Shown here: positions 17,529-26,055 of the stretch, one piece after another
Position numbering within the stretch: position 1 is the stretch's first letter
Layout: each line of letters begins with the position of its first letter
Source: Pseudoduganella plicata
GTDB lineage: Bacteria > Pseudomonadota > Gammaproteobacteria > Burkholderiales > Burkholderiaceae_D
Length of the DNA stretch: 64,000 bases
Assembly (NCBI RefSeq): GCF_004421005.1
Contig: NZ_CP038026.1
Location: 2,170,001-2,234,000, forward strand
Direction: 5' to 3'
Position numbers and translations under genes: made by a program
Notes under the pieces: model-generated
What the model saw: the letters and a program-made list of their open reading frames with translations, nothing else
The model's database searches: none
Told to the model about the DNA's origin: nothing

Positions 17529-18865
17529 TTAAGCCTGCTGCAGCCGCATCTGTTTGGATCGCGATGCGCGCGGCTTGGTGGGGCGAGCGTCGAGCCGGAA
17601 CACCGCCACCGCGTCGGCCAGACTGACGGCCTGTTCGCGCATCGTTTCCGATGCCGCGGCCGACTGTTCGACCAGCGCGGCGTTCTGCTGCGTGACGGCG
17701 TCCATCTGGCCGACCGCCTCGTTGATCTGCTCGATCCCCGCCGTCTGCTCGATGGCGGCGGACACGATCTCGCCCATGATACCCGGCACGCACCCGACGC
17801 TGGCGACGATCTCCGTGATCGTCGATCCCGCCTGTGCCACCAGCGTCGCACCGTCCGAGACGCGGGCAGTGGACTCGCCGATCAGGTCCTTGATTTCCTT
17901 CGCGGCGGCAGCGGAGCGGTGCGCGAGATTGCGCACTTCGGTGGCGACAACGGCAAAGCCGCGGCCTTGTTCACAGGCCCGCGCCGCCTCGACGGCGGCA
18001 TTGAGTGCCAGTATATTGGTCTGGAACGCGATGCTGTCGATGACGTTGATGATGTCGCCGATCTTGTCGGCCGACGCCCGGATCGCATTTATCGTGCCGA
18101 CCACCCTGTCGATCACGCCGCGACCCTGGCGCGCGACGGCCGATGCGGACTGCGCCAGCTGATTCGCCTGCCGCGCGTTGTCGGCGCTTTGCGTGACGGT
18201 GGACGTCAGTTCCTCCATCGACGACGCCGTTCCTTCCAGCGAACTTGCCTGCTGCTCCGTGCGCGCCGACAGGTCCAGGCTCCCGGCCGCCACTTCCGCC
18301 GCCGCCACGGTGATGGTCTCCGTGCTGGAGCGGACGGCGCTGACGGTCGATGCCAGGCTTTCGTTCATCGCTTTCAGCGCCGCCAGCAGTTGCCCCGTTT
18401 CGTCGGCGGCATTGACGTCGATGCGGCTGGTGAGATCGCCTGCGGCCACCGTGTTGGCCACCTCGAGCGTGCGGGCACACCGGCGTGATAATGGACATCG
18501 CGATCAGCCACGCCGTGCCGCCCGCGAACAGCAGCGCCAACGCACCCAGGGAGTGCGTCAGCGCGATCGAGTGGTCGTAGGCGTCCTCGGCCTCCTTCGC
18601 CGACTGGTCGGTCAGTTCCCTATGAAACTGGATCAGGTCGTGGGCGGCGGTTTCAGCCGCACCAGAACGGGGCGCAGCTCGCCCGCCAACAGGCACGCGC
18701 GCCATCCGCGTCGCCTGCCTTCGCCAGTGCAATTAGCCGGTCCTGCCCCGCGATGTAGAGTGCCGTTTCCTCGCGCATCTGCGCCAGTCGCGTGCGGCCG
18801 CGCGGGCGGTCCAGCACGCGATGGAAGTACTGCCGGGCGCTCCTAACCGACAGATATTCCGATAC
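17529..18865 (-). pseudogene. methyl-accepting chemotaxis protein, frameshifted and 5'-degraded
   Basis: The open part (17529-18461) encodes a complete MCP signalling domain, with the hairpin tip at [23 protein letters not shown]. The N-terminal half is recognisable but spread over other frames. About 18482-18660 encodes the end of the ligand-binding helical bundle and the second membrane helix ([19 protein letters not shown]) up to SIIT of the HAMP domain. About 18690-18865 encodes YLSVRSARQYFHRV to AKAGDADGARA. Frame changes lie near 18480 and near 18670-18690, and an in-frame TAG precedes 18865. Conserved tip residues are also altered ([11 protein letters not shown] for the usual [22 protein letters not shown]). 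No intact start or first membrane helix is found, so it is most likely a decaying chemoreceptor. Confidence 0.8.
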
Positions 18866-18947
18866 CTACAAAAAATCCGCCTCTACGCAGTTGCTCTTTT
18901 GCAGTGATCATCGATTATCGCATTAGCTGAACGGCCACCACACGCAG

Positions 18948-20204
18948 TCAGGCGGCCAGCGCCGCCCTTCTGCGTCCCGCCGCCGGCTCCACGGCAGCAT
19001 AGACATCGTGCGCCACCATTTCCGCCGTGGCGGCAGCCAGCGTCCAGCCAAGGTGTCCGTGACCCGTGTTGTAGAACACGAACGGCGTACGGCCGCGGCC
19101 CACGCGCGGCATCGTGTCCGGCATCATGGGCCGCAGGCCGGCCCAGGGCACCACGTCTTTCGTGGCCACGCCCGGGAAGCAGCGCTCGACCCAGTCCACC
19201 AGCGGCCGGATGCGCTCAAGCCGGATGTCGCGGTCGAAGCCGGCGAATTCCGCGCTGCCGGCCACGCGCAGCCGGTCCGTGCCGAAGCGGCTGGCCACGA
19301 GCTTCGTCGCGTCGTCCAGCAGGCTGACGGTCGGCGCTGCGGCCTGGCTGGCCGCATCAGGCAGGTGGACAGTGATCGAATAGCCCTTGACGGGATAGAC
19401 GTTGACGCGGTCGCCCGCCATCGCAGCCAGCGCGCGGCTGGCGGTGCCTGCGCAGACGACAACCGCGTCGAAGCGGTAGCTGTCCTGCACTCCGGCGTGG
19501 CGCACGGTGACGGTTGCGCCCGGCTCGCCGGGCGACAGCGCCAGCACGTCGCGCCCGCACATCATCGTCACACCGTGCCGTTCGCAGGCGCGCGCCAGGC
19601 CAGTTGTGAACTTGTGGATGTCGCCGCTGCTGTCGCTTTCCGTGTAAAAGCCGCCGTAGTAGTCGCCGTGCAGCGTGGGCTCGATGGCCCGCATCTCGTC
19701 CGGCGTGACGCCGCGGCGCGGCAGGCCGCCCAGCGCCAGCAGCCTCGTCACCTGCGCCGCATGGTCGAAGCCCGCCTTGTCGCGGTAGACGTGCAGGATG
19801 CCGGCGCGGCGCTGGTCGAAGGCGATGCCTTCCGCCGTGGCCCAGGCAAACAGGTGCTCGCGCGCGGCCACCGCCATGCGCGCGGTGGCCACGGTGTTGT
19901 CGCGGTAGCGCGGCACCGCCGCCAGGAACTCGGCAAACCACGACAGCTTGTGCCACGTGGGGGCCGGGCGCACCAGCAACGGCGCGTCGCGGCGCAGCAT
20001 CCACGCGAAGCCCTTGCGCACGGTGCTCCAGTGATTCCAGACTTCCGCGTTGGATGCGGACAGCTGGCCGCCGTTGGCATACGACGTCTCCATGGCGGGG
20101 TAGCGGTGCTTCTCGAATAGCGTGACGGCCAGCCCCCGCTGGGCCAGCGCATAGGCTGTCGTGACGCCGGTGATGCCGCCGCCGATGACTGCGATGGTTT
20201 TCAT
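18948..20204 (-). CDS. dadA: D-amino acid dehydrogenase (DadA-type FAD oxidoreductase)
   Basis: 418 residues. FAD-binding GxGxxG is at the N-terminus (MKTIAVIGGGITGVTTAYAL), followed by LFEKHRYPAMETSYANGGQLSAS, the signature of DadA-type enzymes. The DAO fold continues to GLRPMMPDTMPRVGR and NTGHGHLGWTLAAATAEMVA. Such enzymes deaminate D-amino acids (or glycine in some relatives) oxidatively and pass electrons to the respiratory chain at the inner membrane. The ATG at 20204 gives the canonical start. A tandem glycine riboswitch lies in its leader, which argues that glycine or a glycine-linked substrate controls expression. A relative that prefers glycine cannot be excluded. Confidence 0.87.
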   Translation of the reverse strand: MKTIAVIGGGITGVTTAYALAQRGLAVTLFEKHRYPAMETSYANGGQLSASNAEVWNHWSTVRKGFAWMLRRDAPLLVRPAPTWHKLSWFAEFLAAVPRYRDNTVATARMAVAAREHLFAWATAEGIAFDQRRAGILHVYRDKAGFDHAAQVTRLLALGGLPRRGVTPDEMRAIEPTLHGDYYGGFYTESDSSGDIHKFTTGLARACERHGVTMMCGRDVLALSPGEPGATVTVRHAGVQDSYRFDAVVVCAGTASRALAAMAGDRVNVYPVKGYSITVHLPDAASQAAAPTVSLLDDATKLVASRFGTDRLRVAGSAEFAGFDRDIRLERIRPLVDWVERCFPGVATKDVVPWAGLRPMMPDTMPRVGRGRTPFVFYNTGHGHLGWTLAAATAEMVAHDVYAAVEPAAGRRRAALAA

Positions 20205-20261
20205 GTGTTTTGAGATGGCCTGTTCCGGCGCATTGAGGCTGGAGGCCGCGCACGCGCGCCG

Positions 20262-20445
20262 CCTCCCCCTCTGGACCGGGGATTCACGCCCGCTGCGCGA
20301 TCGGCGCACCGGCGTTTGCTCCTTCGGTGCGCCGGGCGCGCCCTTGCGCCGGCAGCTCTTCAGAGTGCGGATGCGGTACCGGTTCCTTGTGCCTGAGAGA
20401 TTGTCGGGGCGATCGCTCCTTCGCCGGGGTCCCCCGATACCGCGT
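20262..20445 (-). promoter_or_regulatory. tandem glycine riboswitch (gcvT element) in the dadA leader
   Basis: Read on the minus strand, aptamer 1 (20445-20371) has a closing stem made by GCGGTA and TACCGC, the block GGCGAAGGAGC, and the conserved AATCTCTCAGGCACAAGGA. It runs directly into aptamer 2 (about 20367-20262), which opens with ACTCTGAAGAG, contains CACCGAAGGAGCAAA, and ends in a weaker GTGAATCCCCGG then CAGAGG. This order and spacing are those of cooperative tandem glycine riboswitches. The second CTCTCAGG box is degenerate. Just after it, GGAGGC (20266-20261) can pair with GCCTCC (20246-20241), a possible expression-platform hairpin 37 bases before the dadA ATG. Confidence 0.85.
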
Positions 20446-20494
20446 CAACGTTGGTCTTTAGCTCACCGCGGCAAGCATACCGCACTTGCACGCT

Positions 20495-20522
20495 CTTGTA
20501 TCAGTGGACGACAAATTGACAA
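20495..20522 (-). promoter_or_regulatory. candidate sigma-70 promoter for the dadA riboswitch transcript
   Basis: On the minus strand, TTGTCA (20522-20517) and TACAAG (20500-20495) are separated by 16 bases and would start transcription about 50 bases before the riboswitch. The match is moderate; no competing better pair is visible between tal and the riboswitch. Confidence 0.4.
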
Positions 20523-20610
20523 CATTGCCGGCCTCAGGGCGCCAATGGCGTGCGCACCGGCTCTTTCGGTACAATAGTCTTTTGCCCCAACCTCTACCTT
20601 CGGCACAGTC

Positions 20611-21543
20611 ATGAATCAACTCGAACAGCTCAAGCAATACACCAAGGTCGTTGCCGACACCGGCGACTTCCAGTCGATCCAGGCATACACGCCACGCGAC
20701 GCCACCACCAACCCGTCGCTCATCCTGAAGGCGGTGCAGAAGGACGAATACAAGCCGCTGCTGGAAAAGATCGTGCGCGACAACCCGCATGCCTCGACGG
20801 GCGAAGTGATCGACCAGCTCTTGATCGCATTCGGCGGCGAGATCCTGAAGATCGTCTCGGGCCGCGTCTCGACGGAGATCGATGCGCGCCTGTCGTTCGA
20901 CGTCGAGGGCAACGTGGCCAAGGGCCGCGAGCTGATCGACCTGTACGAGCGCGCCGGTTTCGACCGCGAACGCGTACTGATCAAGATCGCGTCGACCTGG
21001 GAAGGCATCAAGGCCGCCGAGATCCTCGAGAAGGAAATGATCCACTGTAACCTGACGTTGCTGTTCTCGCTGCCGCAGGCCATTGCCTGCGCCGAAGCGG
21101 GCGTGCAGCTGATTTCCCCGTTCGTTGGCCGCATCTACGACTGGCACAAGAAGCAGACGGGCATCGAGTACGAAGGCGCGGAAGATCCGGGCGTGCAGTC
21201 CGTCAAGCGCATCTACAACTACTACCGCAAGTTCGGCTACGAGACCGAAGTGATGGGTGCCAGCTTCCGCAACACGGGCCAGATCCTGGAACTGGCCGGC
21301 TGCGATCTGCTGACGATCAGCCCGGACCTGCTGCAGAAGCTGGCCGACAGCAACGCACCCGTGGAGCGCAAGCTGTCAACTGAGACGGCAACGGGCAGCG
21401 CGGCGAAGATGTCGCTGGACGAGAAGACGTTCCGCTTCATGCTCAACGAGGATGCGATGGCCACGGAGAAGCTGGCCGAAGGCATCCGCGCCTTCTGCGC
21501 CGACTCGGGCAAGCTGAAACAGATCATCACCGGCATGCGTTAA
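20611..21543 (+). CDS. tal: transaldolase
   Basis: Transfers dihydroxyacetone from sedoheptulose-7-phosphate to glyceraldehyde-3-phosphate in the non-oxidative pentose-phosphate pathway. 310 residues, the normal length for the TalB class. The catalytic lysine is Lys125 in [12 protein letters not shown], with [12 protein letters not shown] near the N-terminus and [13 protein letters not shown] further on. It is divergent from the dadA riboswitch, separated by 165 bp, with a TACAAT box at 20570-20575 as a possible -10. It is followed by a strong terminator and so is monocistronic. Confidence 0.96.
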   Translation: MNQLEQLKQYTKVVADTGDFQSIQAYTPRDATTNPSLILKAVQKDEYKPLLEKIVRDNPHASTGEVIDQLLIAFGGEILKIVSGRVSTEIDARLSFDVEGNVAKGRELIDLYERAGFDRERVLIKIASTWEGIKAAEILEKEMIHCNLTLLFSLPQAIACAEAGVQLISPFVGRIYDWHKKQTGIEYEGAEDPGVQSVKRIYNYYRKFGYETEVMGASFRNTGQILELAGCDLLTISPDLLQKLADSNAPVERKLSTETATGSAAKMSLDEKTFRFMLNEDAMATEKLAEGIRAFCADSGKLKQIITGMR

Positions 21544-21565
21544 GCGCGGTCGGGCGGCACTGCCA

Positions 21566-21595
21566 AAAGGGAGCTTCGGCTCCCTTTGTTTTTTC
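21566..21595 (+). terminator. rho-independent terminator after tal
   Basis: AAAGGGAGC and GCTCCCTTT form a perfect 9-bp stem closed by a UUCG tetraloop and followed by GTTTTTT. It starts 22 bases after the tal stop and separates tal from the efflux operon. Confidence 0.9.
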
Positions 21596-21699
21596 CGCAA
21601 CATGTACAAAACGTTACAGATGGCAGTGATATACAATGTTTCTCCGCCCTCCGGCACAGGAGGGATGCCTGCACGCCACCTTCTTCTTATGAGCCATCC

Positions 21700-22899
21700 A
21701 TGAGATCTGTTCCCCGCTGCACCGCTCCCGTCACCTCCACCATTACCGCCGTCCTCACGCTGTCGCTGCTGGCGGCATGCGGCAAGAAAGACACCGCCCC
21801 ACCTGCCCCGCCGCCGCCCACCGTTTCCGTCATCACCGTCGCGCCGGCCGCCGTTGCCGTGACCGACGAGCTGCCGGGCCGCGTGGAAGCGTCGCGCATC
21901 GCCCAGGTGCGGGCGCGCACGCCCGGCATTGTGCTCAAGCGCGTGTTCCAGGAAGGCGGCGACGTCAAGGCGGGCGAAGTGCTGTTCCGTATCGACCCGG
22001 CCGAGTTCCAGGCCAACTACGCGAGCGCGCAGGCGGCCGTGGCCAAGGCCGAGGCGAACCTGGCGCAGGCCGACCTGAAGGTCAGGCGCTACAAGCCGCT
22101 GCTGGCCGCGCAGGCCGTCAGCCAGCAGGAATACGACGATGCCGTGACGGCGCAGAAGCAGGCGTCGGCGGATCTGGCCACCGCCAGGGCGGCACGCCAG
22201 ACAGCCGGCCTGACGCTGGGCTATGCCACCGTGACGGCGCCCATCTCCGGCCGCGTGGGCCGCGCCCTCGTCACCGAAGGCGCCCTGGTCGGGCAAGGCG
22301 AAGCGACGCCGATGGCCACCGTGCAGCAGCTCGACCCGATCTACGTGACGATTACCCAGTCGTCCACCGAGGTGGCGCAGTTGCGCCGCGCGCTGGCCAG
22401 CGGCCGGCTGAAGAGCGTGGGCCAGGACCAGGCCCGTGTCACGCTGCTGATGGAAAGCGGCGAAGAGTACGGGCAGCCAGGCAAGCTGCTGTTCTCCGAC
22501 GTGTCGGTGGACGAGACCACCGGCTCCGTCTCGATGCGGGCCGAGTTCCCCAACCCGAAACGCACGCTGCTGCCGGGAATGTACGTGCGCGCCCGACTGG
22601 AACAGGGCGTCAACGAGGCGGCCATCGCCGTGCCGCAGCAGGCCGTGGTGCGCGGCGCCGAAGGCTCGTCCGTCATGATCGTCGGCAGCGACAACAAGGT
22701 CGTCGCCCGTCCCGTCAAGGCCGAAGCGTCGAGCGGCGACAAGTGGATCGTCAGCGAGGGCCTGAAAGGCGGCGAGCGGATCATCGTCGAAGGCTTTCAG
22801 AAGGCCAAGCCGGGAGCGGCCGTGACGCCGCAGCCGTGGCAGCCAAAGGCGCCCGCCAACGGCGCCCCCGCGGCCCCGGCCGCGCCGGCAGCGAAATAA
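21700..22899 (+). CDS. RND efflux periplasmic adaptor (AcrA/MexA-type lipoprotein)
   Basis: 399 residues. The N-terminus is a lipoprotein signal (LSLLAACGKKD, lipidated Cys at about 27), anchoring it on the periplasmic face of the inner membrane. Then come the membrane-proximal strands, a biotinyl-lipoyl half-motif (GRVEASRIAQVRARTPGIVL), an alpha-helical hairpin (about 95-165, SAQAAVAKAEANLAQADLKV), the second lipoyl half (LGYATVTAPISGRVG) and beta-barrel domains. The C-terminal tail is Pro/Ala-rich. The ATG at 21700 is chosen because it starts the signal peptide; upstream codons overlap the tal terminator. It is the first gene of adaptor-pump-outer-membrane-channel. No TetR-type repressor is adjacent. 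Confidence 0.93.
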   Translation: MRSVPRCTAPVTSTITAVLTLSLLAACGKKDTAPPAPPPPTVSVITVAPAAVAVTDELPGRVEASRIAQVRARTPGIVLKRVFQEGGDVKAGEVLFRIDPAEFQANYASAQAAVAKAEANLAQADLKVRRYKPLLAAQAVSQQEYDDAVTAQKQASADLATARAARQTAGLTLGYATVTAPISGRVGRALVTEGALVGQGEATPMATVQQLDPIYVTITQSSTEVAQLRRALASGRLKSVGQDQARVTLLMESGEEYGQPGKLLFSDVSVDETTGSVSMRAEFPNPKRTLLPGMYVRARLEQGVNEAAIAVPQQAVVRGAEGSSVMIVGSDNKVVARPVKAEASSGDKWIVSEGLKGGERIIVEGFQKAKPGAAVTPQPWQPKAPANGAPAAPAAPAAK

Positions 22900-22911
22900 G
22901 CGGGAGCCGCG

Positions 22912-25900
22912 ATGCCAAAATTCTTTATCGACCGCCCCGTCTTCGCCTGGGTGATCGCCCTGTTCATCCTGCTGGGCGGCGCGCTGGCGATCGCGCGGCT
23001 GCCGGTGGCGCAGTACCCGACCATCGCGCCGCCGTCGATTGTCGTGACCGCCAACTATCCCGGCGCCACCGCGCAGGTACTGGACGACGCCGTCACCAGC
23101 GTCATCGAGCAGGAGATGAACGGCGCCGATGGCCTCCAGTACGTGGAGTCGCAGAGCGACGCCAGCGGCGGCGTGACGATCACCGTCACGTTCCTGCCGG
23201 GGACGAACCCCGATCTGGCTGCCGTGGACGTGCAGAACCGCATCAAGCGCGTGGAGTCGCGCCTGCCGCAGGCCGTCACGCAGCAGGGCGTGCAGGTCAA
23301 CAAGGCGCGCTCGAACATCCTGATGTTCGTCGGCCTGTATTCCACGGACGGGCGCATGGACCCGACGGCCATCGGCGACTACATGGCCCGTAACGTCGTC
23401 AACGAGATCAAGCGCATTCCCGGCGTGGGCCAGGCGCAGCTGTTCGGTACCGAGCGCGCGCTGCGCGTGTGGGTAGACCCGGACAAGCTGACAGGCCTGA
23501 AGCTGAACATGAGCGACGTCACCGCCGCGATCCGTGCGCAGAACGCGCAGGTCACGTCCGGCACCATCGGCGACCTGCCGAATCCATCCTCGCAGGCCTA
23601 TGCGGCGCCCGTCGTCGTCACGGGCCAGCTGACGTCCGTCGAGCAGTTCTCGAAAGTCGTCCTGCGCGCCAATCCGGACGGCTCCACGGTGCGCCTGGCC
23701 GACGTGGCCCGGCTCGAAATGGGCGGCGCCACGTACAACATCAGCGCGCGCCTGTCCGGCCAACCGTTCGTCGCCATCGCCGTGCAGCAGTCGCTGACGG
23801 GCAACGCGCTGGAAACGGCCAACCTGGTCAAGGCCAAGATGGAAGAGCTGTCGAAGTTCTTCCCGCCGGGCCTGAAGTACACCGTGCCGTACGATACCTC
23901 CACGTTCGTCAAGATCTCCATCGAGGAAGTGGTCAAGACGCTGCTGGAAGCGGTCGTGCTGGTGTTTATCGTCATGTACGTGTTCCTGCAGAACTTCCGC
24001 TATACGATCATCCCGACGATCGTCGTGCCGATCGCACTGATGGGCACTTTCGCAGCGATGCAGCTGTTCGGCTACTCCATCAACGTGCTGACGATGTTCG
24101 GCATGGTGCTGGCGATCGGCATCCTGGTCGACGACGCCATCGTCGTCGTCGAGAACGTCGAGCGCATCATGAGCGAGGAAGGCCTGTCGCCGCGCGATGC
24201 AACGAAAAAGGCGATGTCGCAGATCACCGGCGCCATCATCGGCATCACGCTGGTGCTGATCGCCGTATTTGTGCCGATGGCGTTCTTCGGCGGCGCCGTG
24301 GGCGCCATCTACCGCCAGTTCTCGCTGTCGATGGTGGCGGCAATGGGCTTCTCGGCGCTGATGGCACTGACCTTGACGCCGGCGCTGTGCGCAACGATGC
24401 TCAAGCCCGTCGAGGCAGGCCATCACGTCGAGAAGCGCGGCTTCTTCGGCTGGTTCAACCGCGGCTTCGCGAAGACGGCGACGAGCTACCAGGGCGTAAT
24501 CGCCCGCATGCTGACCCGCACCGGCCGCTTCATGCTGATCTTCGTCGCCTTGCTGGCCATCGTCGCGTGGCTGTACATGAAACTGCCGTCGTCGTTCCTG
24601 CCGAACGAGGACCAGGGCTACATCATCACCAACGTGCAATTGCCGCCGGGCGCGTCGCGTCCCCGCGCGGAAGCCGTGCTGGCGCAGGTCGACGCGTACT
24701 TCCGCAACCAGCCCGAGGTCGCCCGCACGATCGCGGTGGCCGGCTTCTCGTTCTCGGGCAACGGCCAGAACGCGGGCCTCGTGTTCGTGCCGCTGAAGGA
24801 CTGGGACGAGCGCGGCAAGGGCCAGTCGGCGGACGACCTGGCCAAGCGCGCGATGGGTGCGCTGTCCGGCATTCCCGACGCGGTGGTCTTCCCGCTGTCG
24901 CCGCCGCCGATCCGCGAACTGGGTAACGCCACCGGCATCACGGCGCGCCTGCAGGACCGCAGCGCCCAGGGCCACGACGCGCTGATCGCGGCGCGCAACC
25001 AGTTGCTGGGCATGGCGGGCAAAAGCCAGGTGCTGAGCGGGCTGCGGCCGGAAGGCATGGAGGATGCGCCGCAGCTGCAGGTGGACATCGACCGCGAGAA
25101 GGCCAATGCGCTGGGGGTGACGTTCGCGGACATCAACAGCACGCTGTCGGCGGGCCTCGGTTCGTCGTACGTCAACGACTTCAACGCGGCCAACCGGCAA
25201 CAGCGCGTGATCGTACAGGCGGACCAGAAAAGCCGCATGCAGCCGGGCGACATCCTGCGCCTGAACGTGCGCAGCAGCGGCGGCAACATGGTGCCGTTCG
25301 CGTCGTTCGCCACGACGAAATGGATCAACGGCCCCGTGCAGCTGGTGCGCTACAACGGCTACCCGGCCATCAAGCTGACGGGGGACGCGGCGCCGGGCCG
25401 CAGCACGGGCGAGGCGATGGAAGAACTGGAGCGCCTGGCCGCCCAGCTGCCGCCGGGCTTTGGCATCGAATGGACGGGCCAGTCACTGGAAGAGCGCACC
25501 TCCGGCTCGCAGGCCCCTGCCCTGTTCGCGCTGTCGCTGCTGGCCGCGTTCCTCGTGCTGGCGGCGCTGTATGAAAGCGAATCGATTCCGATCGCCGTGC
25601 TGCTGGTGGTGCCGTTGGGGGTGCTGGGCGCGCTGCTGGGTGCCCACATCCGCGATTTGCCCAACGACGTCTACTTCAAGGTGGGCCTGATCGCCATCAT
25701 CGGCCTGTCGGCCAAGAACGCGATCCTGATCATCGAGTTTGCCAAGGACCTGCAGGCGGGCGGTATGGGCCTGATCGAGGCGACGCTGGAGGCAGTGCAC
25801 CTGCGCTTCCGCCCCATCATCATGACGTCGCTGGCGTTCATTCTGGGCGTGCTGCCGCTGGTGATCGCCACCGGCGCCGGGTCGGCCAGCCAGCGCGCCA

Positions 25901-26055
25901 TCGGCACGGGCGTGATGGGCGGGATGATCACGGCGACCGTGCTGGCCGTGTTCCTGGTGCCCGTGTTCTTTGTCGTGATCCGCAAGATTTTCAAAGGCAG
26001 CGAACGCCAGCGCCGCCTGGCCGCACACGAACTGGATATGCCGGAGAAGAAATGA
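22912..26055 (+). CDS. RND multidrug efflux inner-membrane pump (AcrB/MexB, HAE1 family)
   Basis: Proton-driven trimeric exporter of 1047 residues, the standard HAE1 length. It starts with MPKFFIDRPVFAWVIALFI, has the helix-4 proton-relay pair in GILVDDAIVVVENVERIM, two large periplasmic loops (about residues 30-335 and 560-870), and the C-terminal bundle with LIAIIGLSAKNAILIIEFA. Related pumps extrude antibiotics, dyes, bile salts and solvents. It lies 12 bp after the adaptor gene and overlaps the channel gene by 4 bp, so the three are one operon. The substrate range cannot be inferred. Confidence 0.96.
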   Translation: MPKFFIDRPVFAWVIALFILLGGALAIARLPVAQYPTIAPPSIVVTANYPGATAQVLDDAVTSVIEQEMNGADGLQYVESQSDASGGVTITVTFLPGTNPDLAAVDVQNRIKRVESRLPQAVTQQGVQVNKARSNILMFVGLYSTDGRMDPTAIGDYMARNVVNEIKRIPGVGQAQLFGTERALRVWVDPDKLTGLKLNMSDVTAAIRAQNAQVTSGTIGDLPNPSSQAYAAPVVVTGQLTSVEQFSKVVLRANPDGSTVRLADVARLEMGGATYNISARLSGQPFVAIAVQQSLTGNALETANLVKAKMEELSKFFPPGLKYTVPYDTSTFVKISIEEVVKTLLEAVVLVFIVMYVFLQNFRYTIIPTIVVPIALMGTFAAMQLFGYSINVLTMFGMVLAIGILVDDAIVVVENVERIMSEEGLSPRDATKKAMSQITGAIIGITLVLIAVFVPMAFFGGAVGAIYRQFSLSMVAAMGFSALMALTLTPALCATMLKPVEAGHHVEKRGFFGWFNRGFAKTATSYQGVIARMLTRTGRFMLIFVALLAIVAWLYMKLPSSFLPNEDQGYIITNVQLPPGASRPRAEAVLAQVDAYFRNQPEVARTIAVAGFSFSGNGQNAGLVFVPLKDWDERGKGQSADDLAKRAMGALSGIPDAVVFPLSPPPIRELGNATGITARLQDRSAQGHDALIAARNQLLGMAGKSQVLSGLRPEGMEDAPQLQVDIDREKANALGVTFADINSTLSAGLGSSYVNDFNAANRQQRVIVQADQKSRMQPGDILRLNVRSSGGNMVPFASFATTKWINGPVQLVRYNGYPAIKLTGDAAPGRSTGEAMEELERLAAQLPPGFGIEWTGQSLEERTSGSQAPALFALSLLAAFLVLAALYESESIPIAVLLVVPLGVLGALLGAHIRDLPNDVYFKVGLIAIIGLSAKNAILIIEFAKDLQAGGMGLIEATLEAVHLRFRPIIMTSLAFILGVLPLVIATGAGSASQRAIGTGVMGGMITATVLAVFLVPVFFVVIRKIFKGSERQRRLAAHELDMPEKK

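Noticed and set aside
21603..21637. Promoter and TetR-type operator before the efflux operon
   Set aside because: TACAAT at 21632 has no -35 at proper spacing, and the apparent dyad TGTAC/GTTACA is too imperfect to call.
21376..25200. 1274-codon open frame antisense to tal and the RND operon
   Set aside because: It spans three well-identified genes and a terminator, and its product is His/Arg/Gln-rich low-complexity sequence.
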